Assembly: GCA_036897525.1 (NCBI GenBank)
Contig: JAYMTJ010000012.1
Coordinates: forward strand, 1 to 64,000
Direction of reading: 5' to 3'
Source of the DNA: Pelargonium x hortorum
Lineage: Eukaryota > Streptophyta > Magnoliopsida > Geraniales > Geraniaceae
DNA length: 64,000 bases
The notes below the pieces were generated by a model. The model was not told the DNA's origin. It made no database searches and saw nothing but the letters and a program-made list of their open reading frames with translations. Each line of letters opens with the position of its first letter. Position 1 is the first letter of the stretch. A program made the position numbers and the translations under genes. Positions 1 through 14,500 of the stretch are shown here, piece by piece.

Positions 1-3000
1 ACATTTGGTAAAGTACGCGCCAATACAAGCTAAAGTTTCAAAGGTAGAATGAAGACCTGAATCTATATAGTAGAAAAGTTTGCAATAAAAGAGTACAATA
101 AAAAAGGTTTTCTTTGTCACTTTTTAGTCACATTTCTTGACTACTCTTGACTACTTTTCAAGGTACAAATGGGTGCTTCTTCGGTAGAAAGTCACTTTTG
201 AGTCACATTTTCTTTCTATAGTAAGTAGAAATGCTTCTTGTTCTGCTTTGACTAGGGGCTCAGGATAGTTAATATAGGTACAGGGTAGAGGCTATGGATA
301 GCATGGCTGCTTGGTTAGGGCTATGGCAGGGCATCAGCTTCTTCAAGAGAGAGTTTCAAGTTCAATAGAGATTGACTTAAGATGTTCTTCTACAAAACTA
401 CTGACACGGCTCCCTTTTAGACCTCTTACTGCTGTACCTAACTACAAAAAGCGCGGGTATACCAGATTTTGTGAATTTTTTTGTATTATCTTTTTATTAA
501 TTACAGGTTTTGGATAAGTTATTGCGCCCTGGTCTTATACCCATTTCCAAGTCCTAATCTTTCTATATCCCCTAATATCTCTCCTTTGTAAGTAATCTGC
601 TATATAGGCTTGAGTGGTTTTTTTGCGGGTAAATCCATCTTAATATGTTAAAAGAGTTAGTTTCTAGTCCTAATCGGGTTTTTAGTTGTAAATTATTAGT
701 GTATCTCGTATCTATTGCTTGGAAATTCAACCTCTATCTCTATGGGGTCTGCGTGCCAAAAGCTCGAATTAATTAGGGATCACTGGGGATAGGTATATAT
801 TTTTATCTTAAGAAATTGAGGGGTATTCCGTGAAGTAGGTTCTGCTTTATTCGATATTTTATAATAGCTAAAGTACTTCGTCGAAGTTCAGTAACAAGAA
901 TAATGCTTATAAATAAGAAGCCCTATTTATAAATGTTTCACTTCAGAAATTGAGTGTATAAAAGAGAAACTAAAAAGAATTCCAGTATCTATACGTGCGT
1001 TTCAAAAGGGGGTCATTTCATAGGCACTTAAGTCTCACACGGACTAAATAGAATAAGAAGTCAGAAAAGCCAAGTGTTTCCCGCTAAGAAAAGAAAGAGT
1101 ATAGAAGTTTTTACTACGAATTTCGCTCTATTAGAGCCTGGGGGTTTCAAAAATTGTTAGATATCACAAAAGATTCTATAAGGCCGGATTGGTGAACTTC
1201 ATTTCTTTTAAAATTCTAGGTATTACACCTCAGTTTCTAAAATCCAGATACTAAGCTAGCTTTACAAAAAGAAACTCAACTTATAAACAATAAGCAAAAG
1301 TGGAAGCAGCCTAAGACTACATAGCTACTAAGAAAATGGTTGAGTTCCAGCCCTATCGTAGACTACGTACTAGAAATCCTTCCTTTACAAATATCCAAGA
1401 GAAACTCCTAAGAACCTTGACTCTTACTCTCTACCTGTATTTGTATCTTACTCATCTCAGACTTCTTAGTAATCTTCGTCTATATTTGTTGTATCTGTAT
1501 CTCATTCCTCAGAGCTTTACTTTTCTTAGCTTAGGGGTATCTCAACTTGGTTAGAAAGGAAAGGGTAGTAACCTATTATTTACACGTTTGAAAGTCCTTT
1601 ATTGTCCCGTACCTCTTATCACAAGAAATCCTAAAGATTTTGAGAATTCTGTTTAATATTGCTATTTTTAGTAGGAGCTCTTTTACTGTAAGGCCAATCC
1701 ATATTAGTATAAGAAGAAAAGTTGTATGATAAGTGAGTAAAACCCTATAGATTTCTCTTCACTCTGTCCTAATATAATAATACGAAAGCTCTTAGTTAGG
1801 CACTCCTCATAAAGACTTTAATTTACTCTGCCTTGTATAACTTAATTAGTTAAACTGCAAGTAGTATAGGTTTCTGTCCATCTATATTTAGAACTCAGTA
1901 ACTGTCAAAGTACTCTACGTTTATTGCTATAGAATTAGGAGCGTATTTTAGGTGATTAAAGGCCCGTAAGTCGTTTTGCTGATTTTATTTGACCCCGTAA
2001 AAGGTAAAACCAGAAATAAATGCATTATAGATAAAGAATTTTTATTAATTTAAAACGGGGCCTTCCGATCCTAATTAGAAAAGAATAGAATCCATCAGAT
2101 ACCCATAAAGTACGAGATCCTGTTTAGGCAGCCCTTTTTATTTATTCCCTTTAGTAGTATGCTATACAAAGCTTTAGTCAGTACCTTTATCGTTTTTCTT
2201 GCCGAGTTACCGCTCCTTTACAGGGCACTAGCTCTAACGGGGCTCCCGCTACATTTGCTCCGTTTAGTATATTATAAATTCTTCCAAGGATTCCAGAGAA
2301 GAACTCCTAAAGTAAGGGCTAAAATGCCGGAATTATTCCCTAAAAGTTGTGCAAGTTAAGTAAGTAATTAAACCAAACCCAGGTATACGCGATTAAGGAA
2401 TAGGCACTTAACAAAGCTAATGCCAAAGTATTAAAAAAGAAGGTTAAGAATACCCAGAAGCTAGACCCGAATTTAGTAAAATAAAGAAAGAGCCCGGCTC
2501 AGAGAAATCTAAAGATTAGATTATTAACAATGGAGTAATATGCTTTGACCTCAGGAATAAGATAGCATAATAAGGAAAAACTCCACAAGCACACTTCGAA
2601 TTTTTATGGGTCTGAATTTCTAATTAGGGGATTCCCTTGTAATATAAGTTTGTATACTTCGACAAAATAAAATAGGATGCCCTGGGAAGTTTTTAACCAC
2701 CCCTCAGTAAATATTTTTTTTTTTGCTACAGATTTTATACGGAAATTTTTGTGCTAGTTTCGACTAGATCCACGTTAAAATTTTTTAGGTATATGCTAGG
2801 CTTTTTATTCTGAGCTGCCCTTATTTTTAAGGTAGGCCCGAGAGGAAGGACATCTATTTGCCAGTGACTTTTTCCTATTTGTAATTTGAAACGGAGTCCA
2901 CTTCTAGAAAGTCTTGCTGAGGTTTTTCAAATACTACTATATTATAAGGAGTGGATAGTTCCTGATATGATATTACTCGAGTTCGAATAAGAGATAAACC

Positions 3001-6000
3001 CCTTTCTTTTAATGCTCTGTTATACTATAACTTATGTCTACTGGAGTCTCTCCCGTGTTATGGTAGAGCTCCGCCATAGATTTCTTCTCTTTTTGCTCCT
3101 AGTAAGACAGCTAATCCTACTAAGAAAGACAACTTAGGTTCGTTTATAAGCCTTATAAAGTTCAGATCCGTCTGTGTGGGATTTTTTCCCTGCCGATGCT
3201 ACAACAAAAAGCAAAATACACGGACCTCTTATTTTATCAAGTCTAATACTCTAAACGACTCGATAACGCTTTACCTAAAGGGGTTCCCGTCAAAAAACCT
3301 CGGATAATGAATAGTTTTGAAAGTTGAGTTAGTTTTTAGAGAAAGGCTTGCCCGTGGCGAAGTAACTTGAATGCTCCTAATTAAACCCTTTGTGGCTCTA
3401 CCTATGAATTCTAGAACACTGAAATTGCTTAAATGGCAGGATATGCATAAATCATAAAGCGTCCCTTATGACCCCTAGTAAAAACTGTACTTCTTATCTC
3501 TAGTTTTTTCTTGTGTTATTAAGTCTTAGGGTCCTCCTGAAAGTACGCCCGTTCTGTAATGTTAATAACTGGAAATTTCTCACCTTTATAGAAGCCTCCC
3601 TGTCTCGGAACAGTTTCAGGTATTCCTTGTAAAAAAACCTTTTTAGAAGTACCTTTATGTAATCGAAGATTTTGCAATTCTAATGCATTTTCTTAATTTC
3701 AGCGATACTGAGAAGGGTGAAAGTTTCCTAAGCAAGTATAGGATACCGTGAATATATTAATATAATAGGAGAGAAAAATAGAAAAGATTTTCTATTTTTC
3801 CTTTCTTGAGGATCCCCTATGAATGAAAACCTTGTAAGCTTTTATTTGGTTTGTACTAAATTCGGAGTAAGAAAAGGGTTAGCTGTAGCTAGGGACTTAG
3901 AGCTAGTCAAGCAAAGCTGGCCTAAGTATACCTTAAAAGGTACTGTCGGGAGGTATATAGGTATACTATAGAATACAAGAATTAGAATAGCTACGTACTC
4001 AGTAAAAGTTTGCTTTAATGCGAGTACATAAGGAATAGGATTACTTAAAGGGGTTAAACTCTAGAGTTGGGTATGACAAGAGCCCTTATCCCTAATTGAG
4101 AAGGAAATAAATATAGCCTATAACTCAAACTAACACAAGGGTACGACCAATCGAAAAGCGTGTTGATTTAATGCCTTTTTTTAAGACATAGAGTTTCTTG
4201 CTTTTAACTAGTGCTAAGTCCTTTATTAGATTATCATTAAAATCTCTTAAGGGATTGTGTAGCATAACTTCTATTTCTATCAGAGTAATTCGGAATTTTT
4301 AATGAAATTAATAAAAAGGGAAACTCACAAGATTGACTAAACTAAAGGTTACTAGCCTAGCTATAAGTATTTTATCAACCCAGGAAGTGCCATGAATTAT
4401 TTACAAGTATGAGTTATACAGCAATATTACCCTATATCTATAATACCAAACAGAAGTTTTTAATAAAGGTTAAAGTGTGTACCGGGTCTCTTGAGTTGAA
4501 CAAGCTGAGATTTTTTGTATTATACCTGTTGTAGCATAACCATTCCCTCGTATTTATACTACCCCAAAAACCCCTACTAGATACTAAAAGTTTCGATCTC
4601 TGGTAAGTAATAGAAGTAATAAAAAAGCTAATAAAATAGAGTCAATTATAAGGGGGGTGTGTCTTTGTTCTGTATAGCTTACTTCTCAGCTATTTCAGTG
4701 TGTAAAAAGGTATTAAATAAGCAAAAGGGGAATGACTCGACTCCTCTCGGTCTCAAGTATTCCCTAGTTAGCTCCTCTGTTTTTTTGGATTATAAAGGAT
4801 GCTACGGAATAAAGTAATGCGTTTCCCGTCTAGTAAAGAAAGAAGGTAAAGTAAACGTTTTAACTGTTGTAATTTTTTTGCAGTATCAAAGCAATGGTCT
4901 TTAAACGGGAATTCTTTTTATATTTCGAGGCGACTCCCGTTACCATACCAGGAATGGGCGCTTCATAAGAAATTTTATTTAATAGAGCCTTATATATAGT
5001 ATTTCAGGATTCCTATGTTTTCAGAGTCTGTCATTAACATTAGGAGTTATGAAAAGTTTCTATATTTGCATTTCCCGAGACCCTTTTCTTTTTTTCTCGT
5101 CAGCTTCCACCCCCTCTTTACATACTTTGCTGCTAAAACTGGAACTTAATTGTACTTTAAAAAATTAGCGGAACCCCGAGTTTCTATAAACTACAAAATC
5201 TAAAGGATAGATATCCCCGTTTGGTTTTATTTAATCCTTTTATCAAGTTCCCTAAGGAATCCTTTCTTATTTCATACGTTTCCTTTGAGGCAGGCTATAA
5301 GGACTTCTCCTATATCTTGATTCTTTCTTTTCTTTAAAGAGTCTTGTTACAAGCCGACCCCAGGAAGTGTGCCGTAAAAGATCCTATAGATTAGATTTGT
5401 TAAGTAGGGCTATTTTACCAGGCTTAACTACGGGTAATTGTTAGAAAGTAATTCAGGCCCCCTTTTGATTTCAAGAAAAGATTTGGATCCTTTGGTTTTT
5501 TTGTTTCTTTTCAGGGAGAACCTTACCTTAGATATAATGCTATACACAAGCGCTGCTTACTCTTACTTTACTTGGTACTAACAAGACAAGATTGTAATAT
5601 TTTTTAAGTTAATGATAAGACACTGAGATTTGAATGCTGTCGCTACAAAGAAATAGGTGGGGAATATAACGCTAAAAAATATCGGGAAACAAATCCTAAA
5701 CCCGCCTTTGGAATAAAAGTATGTATAAAGCCTAGTCCGGTTTAATTATAAGTACTCTAATTAAAATGAAATTGTTTTTTTGTACTATCCCTTTACCTAC
5801 GAATTTTAGCACTTGAGCTTCCATTTGCCCTATAAAATTATAAAGGGGGGATTCGTTATTCTCTAAACTGGGATTTCCTACTCGAGACGACCCTTTTTTT
5901 CTTTATCTAAGCGCTTCTAAGATTCTAATATATAGTCTACAAAGCTTCCGCTTATGGTGTTTTTTCCTATCCTAGAATCGGGGTCTCAGTTTTACTATAT

Positions 6001-8479
6001 TCAAGCTTTTTTCTTCAATAATTTTTATTTAAAAAATCTGTGCGCGGGAACCCCACTTCAATAATATACAACAATCCAGAATCAGGACTTGCTAGGCAAG
6101 AAATGCCCTTGAATTCCTAGCTTTTTTTCGAAAGCGACCTTAATTAAGTGGAATAGGAGAATTTCGTAGATAAACTTTCGAGGTATGCCTTTAACGGAGA
6201 GCACTTCTTTATAGATAAGACATAATGCACAATAGCTTTTGAGGTGAGGAGACCCGCTTATGCTATAGCCAACATCAACTTCTTCTTAGCTGTAGTCTTC
6301 TTGATAGGAGTCTTTCGGAATCTATTTAGTAATAGAGTGTTGCTTTCATTCCTGCTTTAGTCCGTTGATTTATAATATAATAAAGTGTAGTATCTATACT
6401 TTATTCCTAAAAAGGAAAATACTAGACTGAGAAAGAAGAAATAAAGAACCTTACGATCTAATTAGAGGGTTGCCCTTTTTTAATTGAAACTTATGCGGGT
6501 ATAATATTCAATCTGGTTTTATTAAATACAAAAAGAATTCTAAGGACATCCACAGACAAAAAAAAGGCTTGCCCATATGCAAGCAAATAAATCTATTTAA
6601 AAGGGTATCCTATATACTTTTTTAACTACAGGAGCGGAACTTCGTGCAAGAAAAGAAAGGAAGATATAACATGATATAGAAAATATAATTAAGGACCTCT
6701 TCAACTCCTTTTGAACCTGTGTTTCAAAGTGTATTCAATTCAAAAAAGTGTAAATAGAAAAAAATTAGAGTCTCAACTATTTACTCTCCTAACTTTCGCG
6801 CAGTAAGAAGGCCCTCGAAGTGGGGTCTGGTTTTTTTATTTAATATAGCCTTTCCTTCAGATCGCTTTTGAGTTTATATGTTTAGTAAAAAGGATACTTT
6901 TTACCCTTAATACTTGTGGAATTTCTAGTTATACGGTTAGAGGAGAGTCTTTATTTGGTAAAGTAAGGTGATATATAGTTTTAATAAGGAAGTTCTTTCC
7001 CATTTATTGAGATGTTGGATTATTATGTAAGAAAGCCTCCTTTTATTATACTCTTTGGCAGCGGCTTAGCGGTTAAAAAGTCAAGAGGTTGGTTGGAATG
7101 CTGTATAAGTATTGTAAGGTAATGAAAATATTATATAAATCAGGTTTGTCAGATTTAACTCTTTGTAAGCTCTGTAAAAAAACCCACTCCTTTGCCTTGT
7201 ATAATAAGGGATAACGCACTAATGAAAAGCGGATACTATAGATATTTTAACTAGTTACCCTCGAAGTTAAAGGTATTTCTTTAACAGGCAAGGAGTGTAA
7301 AACACGCTATTATTCTTAAATAATTAAATATAGGATATATCTAAACCCCTGTTTTAAGCCAACTGTCTTCCACAAGCGCCATACACAATTATGTTTTTTT
7401 TGTTTAATACTAGGAAATTAGAAGTTTGCATCACCTGACAGAGTAGACTTTGCCCTTTTCTTCTTAAGCTGCTCGGCATAAAAAGTCTTTTTCTTCAACA
7501 AGGCTCAGATATATTATATAATAGGGAAATCCAGAAAAAAGCAAAAGAGTTATTACTTTTAGACTTACTCTAGACAAACACCGGTGCTCGCACCCTTTTC
7601 TTTATTAGGATAACTTGTACAAATCAAAAAAGTATGCCCTTTAATTTAATTACAAAAATTAGGAACTATTCTAAGTTGGGAGGATTCCGCCCAGTAAGTA
7701 AAGTAAAGTAAAATACTTTTGTCCTGACAAAGTTCCTGCATTAGCTCGACTTTTACTATATAATATTTTTTTTATAAATAAATCTCTCTTATTTCCATTC
7801 TCGAAAGAACTTGGGTACTCTAAAAAAATACAATCTAACAATCCTAGTAGCCCTAAGCCTTTTCCACTGCTATGTGGTAGCCTTACTATGAGCGGGGTTT
7901 ACTCCCAAATTAAAACTCCAATTTTTTACTTACAGGGATTGCTATACAATAATGTAAATTGCCAAGTATTTTATCACTTTGTTTATTTCAAGCATAGTGG
8001 ATCATCAGATGCTCTCCTCGGCGGGTACTTTTTAATAGTCGAAAATCTTTCCTTTCGAAAAGAGTCCAAACTCCCGACCTATGCTAACACTCGAGCTCGA
8101 GAGAGATACTACAAATTTAGGATTTACACAAGACAAGAGTTTTATTCCTGTGGTTATATAACCAACCAAGGTTTCGTCACTCCTCTCTTTAGGGAATCCT
8201 AAGGTATAATTATTAAGTCATGAGGTTTTACTTCGCACTTAGTGAAATTAGTTGAGACCCGTTCCTTATTCATATAGAGCTAGAACCAAAATGAAAGGTT
8301 GATACAAGTATAAGAGATTGACTATCTAATACCTACTGAGTATTTAGCAGAACTCACCGAGCCCGCGTACCTTTCCTTTTTTAGACCAGAACCCTCGGTA
8401 TTCCATAGCAAAAAAAAACTAGGGGCATTAGTGGCGAACTCGTGTTGCGACCCTCCAGTATATAAGCCAGCCAACCCTT
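1..8479. other. Non-coding spacer, no gene recognised
   Basis: AT-rich sequence dense in stop codons on both strands. Three short ATG-started frames (311-517, 1336-1554 and 2159-2359) and one of 104 codons (7888-8202) show no recognisable domain, and their lengths fit chance for this composition. The frame at 1336-1554 encodes a Leu/Tyr/Thr-rich string that follows from a pyrimidine-rich, locally repetitive stretch. I found no tRNA arms, rRNA cores or intron signatures here. Short G/C clusters in AT-rich surroundings are common, for example the 11-mer GCGGAACCCCG at 5168-5178. Confidence 0.6.
136..155. repeat. 10-bp tandem duplication
   Basis: The 10-mer CTTGACTACT occurs twice in direct succession. 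Nearby, TAGTCACATTT (about 125-135) and GAGTCACATTT (about 200-210) form a looser second pair. This looks like small slippage duplication in spacer DNA; no function is suggested. Confidence 0.75.
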
Positions 8480-8517
8480 AATAATATATATATTATTGAG
8501 TCATAATTTTCTTATGA
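8480..8517. repeat. Perfect 18-bp palindrome followed by a 6-bp stem hairpin
   Basis: Positions 8480-8497 read AATAATATATATATTATT, which equals its own reverse complement. Three bases later, 8501-8506 (TCATAA) pairs with 8512-8517 (TTATGA) across a five-base loop TTTTC. Such structures in organellar spacers can act as RNA-processing ends, recombination points or replication-associated hairpins, but no flanking gene supports a role here. AT richness makes short palindromes fairly likely by chance. Confidence 0.7.
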
Positions 8518-11500
8518 TTAAGTGTATATATGGAATATAACATAAAATGAAATAAGTACTGAAAGGAGTGAAAAGGGAAACGTTAGATAATGGAAAAGCT
8601 ATTTTCATAGAAGCCCCAGGCGCATTCTTGTGATAGGATAAAGAGTAACCCGTGTTAAAATTATTCTGACTTTCTTTACCCTTGAAATCTTAACTTATAG
8701 CCTTAAAATTTTCTTAGCGGCCTTATTTAGTTTAGAAGCTCTGCAGTCTCCCAGGTCTGGGCACAAGTCCATTTTGATGGAAAAGGATTTCTTGTGTAGC
8801 TCCCGGTTTTTTCGAACCTTAGTTTCACGGGTTGCGGAAAAGAGAAAAAAAGACATGGTTAGTACACTAACAGGAGCTCTAATAGTGCAAAGTGAAGACT
8901 GCTTCCGCTAAATTGAAATCTGACACCCAGTCTATATTATAATCCTTTATTTCTAACTTTAGGTTCCTAGGAAGTTACAACGTAGATCAAAGGGTACTCT
9001 ACAGGTACAGGGAAAAGTTATCCCATAATTGAGCTTATCGGGCTTATAGATAGGCCCGGGACTCCTAAGTTACGGAATAAAGAGTTTAAGGGGATTCCGT
9101 AAAAAAGGATGTCACAATCTGCACGAAAATTCGTGTGAAGAACAAGGGGGTTCCAAAGATCTTAACAACGAAACTCGGAAAAGGACTCTTTACTACTATA
9201 GATATAACTAACTCGGAGGGTCTTCATCTGGTTCATATTCTAATAATAGAACGAATACCTTCCCTCGATAGCTAAGATAGTACATTACAACAGGGACTGA
9301 CTTATTAATGTTCCAACTACCCTTGGACCTTGGGCAGGCATAGCATTCCACTGTTTGGTTAGCAAGTGGAGTTAGTGTTTAGGATGGGATTACAGGTTTG
9401 TTAGAGAGTGTATTTAGGGATTCGCTTTTTTTTAGTTAATCAATTATCTCTCTTTTATATAGGTGATCCGCGTATTTCATAGAAAAAATATCCCTTTTCA
9501 TTTTGTGCTATTGACTACCCCTTAAGTAACCGCTTATGAACTTACAAAAAACTCGAATATTTGCCCCAACATAAAGTAAATAGAAAGGAGAATCCCCGAA
9601 CCAAGGCGGAGGTTTTTTTTGACAAAGGCTAAAGGCATAGATACTAGAAGAGTATACTGACTTTAAACATTTTAATTTAGGAATCTACAAAGCGGTTTAC
9701 TTTCTAAGCAGGGCTGCCATATAAATTGAAACTAAGAGAAAGCAGATTAAGCTATCGTGTTCTTTCTTGTTAAAGTAAAGTCAAAAAGTCTAAAAAGATC
9801 TTGTTAGAACTGCTGGCAGAAAAGGTATACCGCAGTAATTTTAAGTATAAAAAAAACATGTAGTAAATACCTCTCCGCATATAGGATAAGGACCTAGTTT
9901 ATTGGATTAGTATCAATGGTAAGCTTTATTCGAAAGAAAATCTAAGTTCGTTTACCTTTTTCAACAAGTGAAGTAGTAAAAAAAATATGTCCTATTTAGC
10001 GAGCGTAGTCATATTGATTAGTTGTATCTCTTATATTTATTCGTTTAGTCCACAACACAAGGCTTTGGCCTTTAGTTTCACAAAAGTGCGCCTCTGAAGG
10101 ATATAATGAGAACGCCAGACACCCCAAAAACCTTTTTTATAGATTTATAAAGAGGGGCTTTCTATTTCCAGAGGGAACTGAAAATCTTGTACCACCGATG
10201 TAAAAGTTGAGAACACTTGTGGTATTTCTTGATTAGGATTAAAGAGTAACGGAGAAAATCCCGCTACAGTACAAATCAAGTATAAGACTGACTTACAAGC
10301 CTCCGCGTACACAAACACACCTGACTATATTATCATAACTAAAAAATGGAAAGGCAAATTAGACAACAGGGAGACTTTTTTACGGTAGTTCGAATCGCTT
10401 AAGATCCTGCTTAACCCCATTCTGAGGAGCGGCCCCCATGGAAAAATTAACATGTATTGAACTGGAGTAGGTATCCATAAGGCTCATTAAATTAAAAAAA
10501 CTTTAATGAATGACTAGGATATCCTTCTTAAATTAATAGAGTCTCACAGCTAGGGCTACATAACATAATTCGGATCTAATTGCTACTTAAGGATAAATCC
10601 GATTTACAATTATAGACTCTAAAGGGTCTGCGAGCTTGCATTGCTTCTGCCTTGAACTTGGAATAGTGTCTAATAAGACCTGTACATTCAAATAGCTTTT
10701 TCATTCAAAGTCAAAAGAAGGCTGGTAATATTCCCTCGGTCACTTTTAACAAAGTAATTTCTTATTCGAGCAATTAATTAGAGATATATTCTAGGATATA
10801 GCTTCCCACTTGTGGAGTATAAAACATCAAAGCTGATGAAGCAATACCTCAGAAATCGACTCCGCAAAATAAACAAAGGTTGCTCATGCCTTTGATAGAC
10901 ATCAAAAAGTTCCGCTTTAATCTTTGAGTGGAATTGAGTCCTACTATAATAGAATTCTTTCTCAGTCTCAGATAGAAAGGATTCGCTTCCCTTTTCACTA
11001 TATTTAGCCCTTAATTACTTAATTAAATCTCCTACTCCTTTTATTAATTAATAATTATACGCCAAGGATATACAGTATAAGTTCCTTATATCTAAAATAG
11101 ACATCATCGCCAAGCCAATTCTGGACTGTAAACTGAAAGTTACAAATGCACTATATATACATCCTTTTAGCTTCACTTAATGAGAGCAAGTACAGTTACC
11201 GCATGTAAAGGACTTGGGCTTTTTTGTTGATCAAAACAAGTAAGTTTCGCATAATAAAATTCTTAATTTAGATATTTCTGAAGGACGCTGCGAGGTTAAA
11301 TATAGAAAAAATGGTATCAAATTCGTGCAAATACTACCGCGCAAGAACTCATTAAAGAAAGTAAGCCCTGGGTTTACAAATTTTGTTTTCTTAAATAAAG
11401 AAGGGAATTGGGGGGAAAATATCTTAATAAAAGTGCCGAGGGAATCTTACCTCACGAGCTTTAAATGGATTACTAATGGTTATAAAAGACTTATGATAAA

Positions 11501-14500
11501 TAAATATTTCAAGCAGTTCTGTACACTTATACCTAAAAATAAAAGGGGTCTAAGAGAAACCTTGGTTAAGGGATTAAACTCACTCTTATTTACTAAATTT
11601 ATCTTCATCAATTCTGAAGGGGTGCTCCTTAAGAGTATGACTTTCCCTTTTGCCAGGGAGCCTTGCCGTATACTCCTAAGATCCTGATTAATTCAACTTT
11701 ATTACTTTTACGTTGTATTTTAACTAACTTAAGACTCCTGCACTGCTAATAATTACTCTTCTATTAAAGCGCCGGTTTTGTGTCAAAGTGATAGTTTCAT
11801 AAGGCTCTTTATTAATATTAAAGTTAATAGGTATATTGCGGATATAGAACTACTGAATTCTAGCAAGGGTTTAGTTTTCCTTAGGGGGTCCCCGGTAAGT
11901 TCCATTTCTTAGTTAAGGGGCCCGAGTATTCTAATACTAAGATATGGAGCTACTTATGATCAAAATCAAGATCTAAGTCAGCATTAAAAACCCTACTCGT
12001 ACTCGGGTTATTCCCTATTATATTAGTAATAATAGTACATAGTTACAGGGAAAACTCCTACATTTCTGTAAATGTTTTTTTAGGTTTATTGTGCTTCTGA
12101 ACACTTTTCTTTTTATTTAAGAGGAGTCCCTTTTTTTTGTAACTGTTTAGAGTCCCTCACATGTATGAAAAAGCTGGCAGTAAAAACAAACAAAAATAAC
12201 TAATACAAGATTAGGCAACGCTTGCAAAACACCTGTATACTACTCCTAATTGACCATGAACTAGCATTTTACTAGTGGAACACGGGCTCTTATCTTAAGA
12301 GCTGTACTTCAAAAGCTAGACCAGAACTCTGTATAATCTTCTGTACTGAAAGAGCGGCTTTAAAACCAGGAAAGGAATAATGAGTCTAAATAGAAATCCT
12401 CTTGAGGAGAAGTACCTGTCAGTAAGAGCAAGTGATGGACTAGAGTGTTCCTTAGAGTTTGGTACTGCTAGCAAACAGGGTATTGGCTGGCTAGAGTGTA
12501 CCATAGACTGAGGCGTTAAGCTTCGATTAGTAGATCTAGTGGACTTAAGGTTCGGCTGAAAAGGGAGGCAAAAACCTCGGTCCCATATGTGACTTGTCTA
12601 AAAAAAAGCATTGACTTTGACCTAAGAGTTTTTCTGGCAATATGCAGGGAAACAAAAAAAGACCTATACCTATAAAACCGGGACAACATCCCAATTCTTG
12701 TAATTTTAGAGTTAATGAAAAAGTATACGAAAGCTTTCCCGAACTTTGTCCACTAAAGAATGAAGGTACTGAATCAATCCTTCTTTATTAGGTTACTGCA
12801 AATGAATTACGTAACGGTTTGAAGGATACTCCTAAATGAAAACAAGGGTAAAAGTCTCTTTCTAAGGTCCTATCTTTATGTAACCTCCCAAAACAAGGTT
12901 TTTGAAGGTTTTCCTCGGTAAAAAAAGGGACATATCTATTATCTTTCTAAGGCAACAACCTATCTAACGATAAGCAGCATAGCACATGAGGAATATTCCT
13001 TAAAGCTTAAAGACGCTATCTATTACTAAAGTCTATAATAACTACATTTAATTAAGACAATCTACTTAAGGAAGACAATAATAAGAATAGTACAAGCAAC
13101 AAGCTTAATACGAGGACTCCCTAAGATTAAGTCTCCCCCTCTAACTCCTGTATCTACTTTAATTTAACTCGTCTAGGGAAGTCTAGCTAGAGACAGTAAG
13201 ACTAAACTATCTATAAGGCTGGGAAGTTTAGGGGATTTTCTTTGTGTAGACTTTACTAGTCCAATAGGAGAATGAGAATTGCCCGAATAGAGAGAAACCC
13301 CTTTCAAAAAATAGAAAGGTCTTTGAAAAATGAAGAAACAAATCTAACTTTATTGTTTAAAAAAGTATAGTCTCAAGTCATTAAGGTAAGTCAATTAGTA
13401 AGGATAGAACCCTTTTTACTTTATTTTCAGTCTAGTAAAGTCCCAAGCCTGGTTTCCGGTACCCGTAAATGAATTCAAGTTAAAGTGAAAGTCTGCTTTC
13501 TTTTTTATACTTTATAGTATGAGAATCCTTAAATCAAAGTTCTGGAAAGAAGAGGATCCTTAGTTTTTGAATGTAATAAAAGCGTATTCTAGAATTAGAA
13601 ATGAAAAGTATCCTGTTAAAGACCTACTAAGGGTATCTCGTTTCACAAATTAAAGTGACAATGAGAATAGCTGAGATTATATAGAAGAAACTTCGAAATC
13701 TGACCCTCAACTTTCTATTTATAGGAGAATCCCTAAGCCATTGGGTGGGTGCCTTTTTATAATTATGACAAAGAAAAGTTAGATCAACATCCTCAGTTCG
13801 ATACTTCACTAGTTCTAGGGGCCTTTTTAGATGAGTGTGGGGTTAATTGGCGCTATTTTTTATATCAAAAAGGCTTTATCTTTCTTTTGGGTTCTCTTTT
13901 TTACATTTATAAGGAGGCCTCAAGAGATTATAAAAGCAGTGTAGTTTAGCCCTTTCTATTTGGATCAAGCACTTGTGAAATAGGCGTCTCCCTACTTAAT
14001 AGGGGCAGCTCGCGGCTTCGGAATCAAAATAATGGGACTTAACCGTTGTCTTAACTTATTACCATTCTTTCTTTTTAGTTATCGTTTTTACTTTTATTTA
14101 AGTGTTGTGTAAGAGGATTCACTAGAATTTTTCTAGCTACTATTCAGGAGAATTTATCCTTATCGAGGCGCCCCTGTGCTTAAATAGTTTAGTGACAAGA
14201 CACGCTTTGTCCTTAATTAAGTTAAGAGAAAGTAATTTGTAATAACTACTTCTGAAATCGCTTTACATAATGAAAGCATACGACTTAAAAATTTCTATAA
14301 TATAAAGGGGGGCCTACAATTTGGGTAAGGAATGTGCTAGGAGCCCGTTCATTTTATGAGTAACCGGGATTCCTACTTACTAAGGGTTTAATCTTAATTT
14401 TGGAATACAATTATGGCTTCTCCAACTAGAAGGGTTGTGTAAAATATGCTTTTCAATTAATGCCCTGTGTTTTTTTTTTGTAACTACTAAATTAAATTAG

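Noticed and set aside
1336-1554. 72-codon frame with a Leu/Tyr/Thr repeat pattern
   Set aside because: The pattern is translation of a pyrimidine-rich, locally repetitive stretch; no domain or conserved start region.
7065-7115. TTAGCGGTTAAAAAG, resembling a D loop of a Ser or Tyr tRNA
   Set aside because: No T arm or acceptor follows at tRNA distance.
11325-11687. Longest open frame, 120 codons, plus strand
   Set aside because: At about 35% GC roughly 7% of codons are stops, so about one frame this long is expected by chance on both strands of 64 kb. No family motif is seen and the basic composition follows from A-richness.
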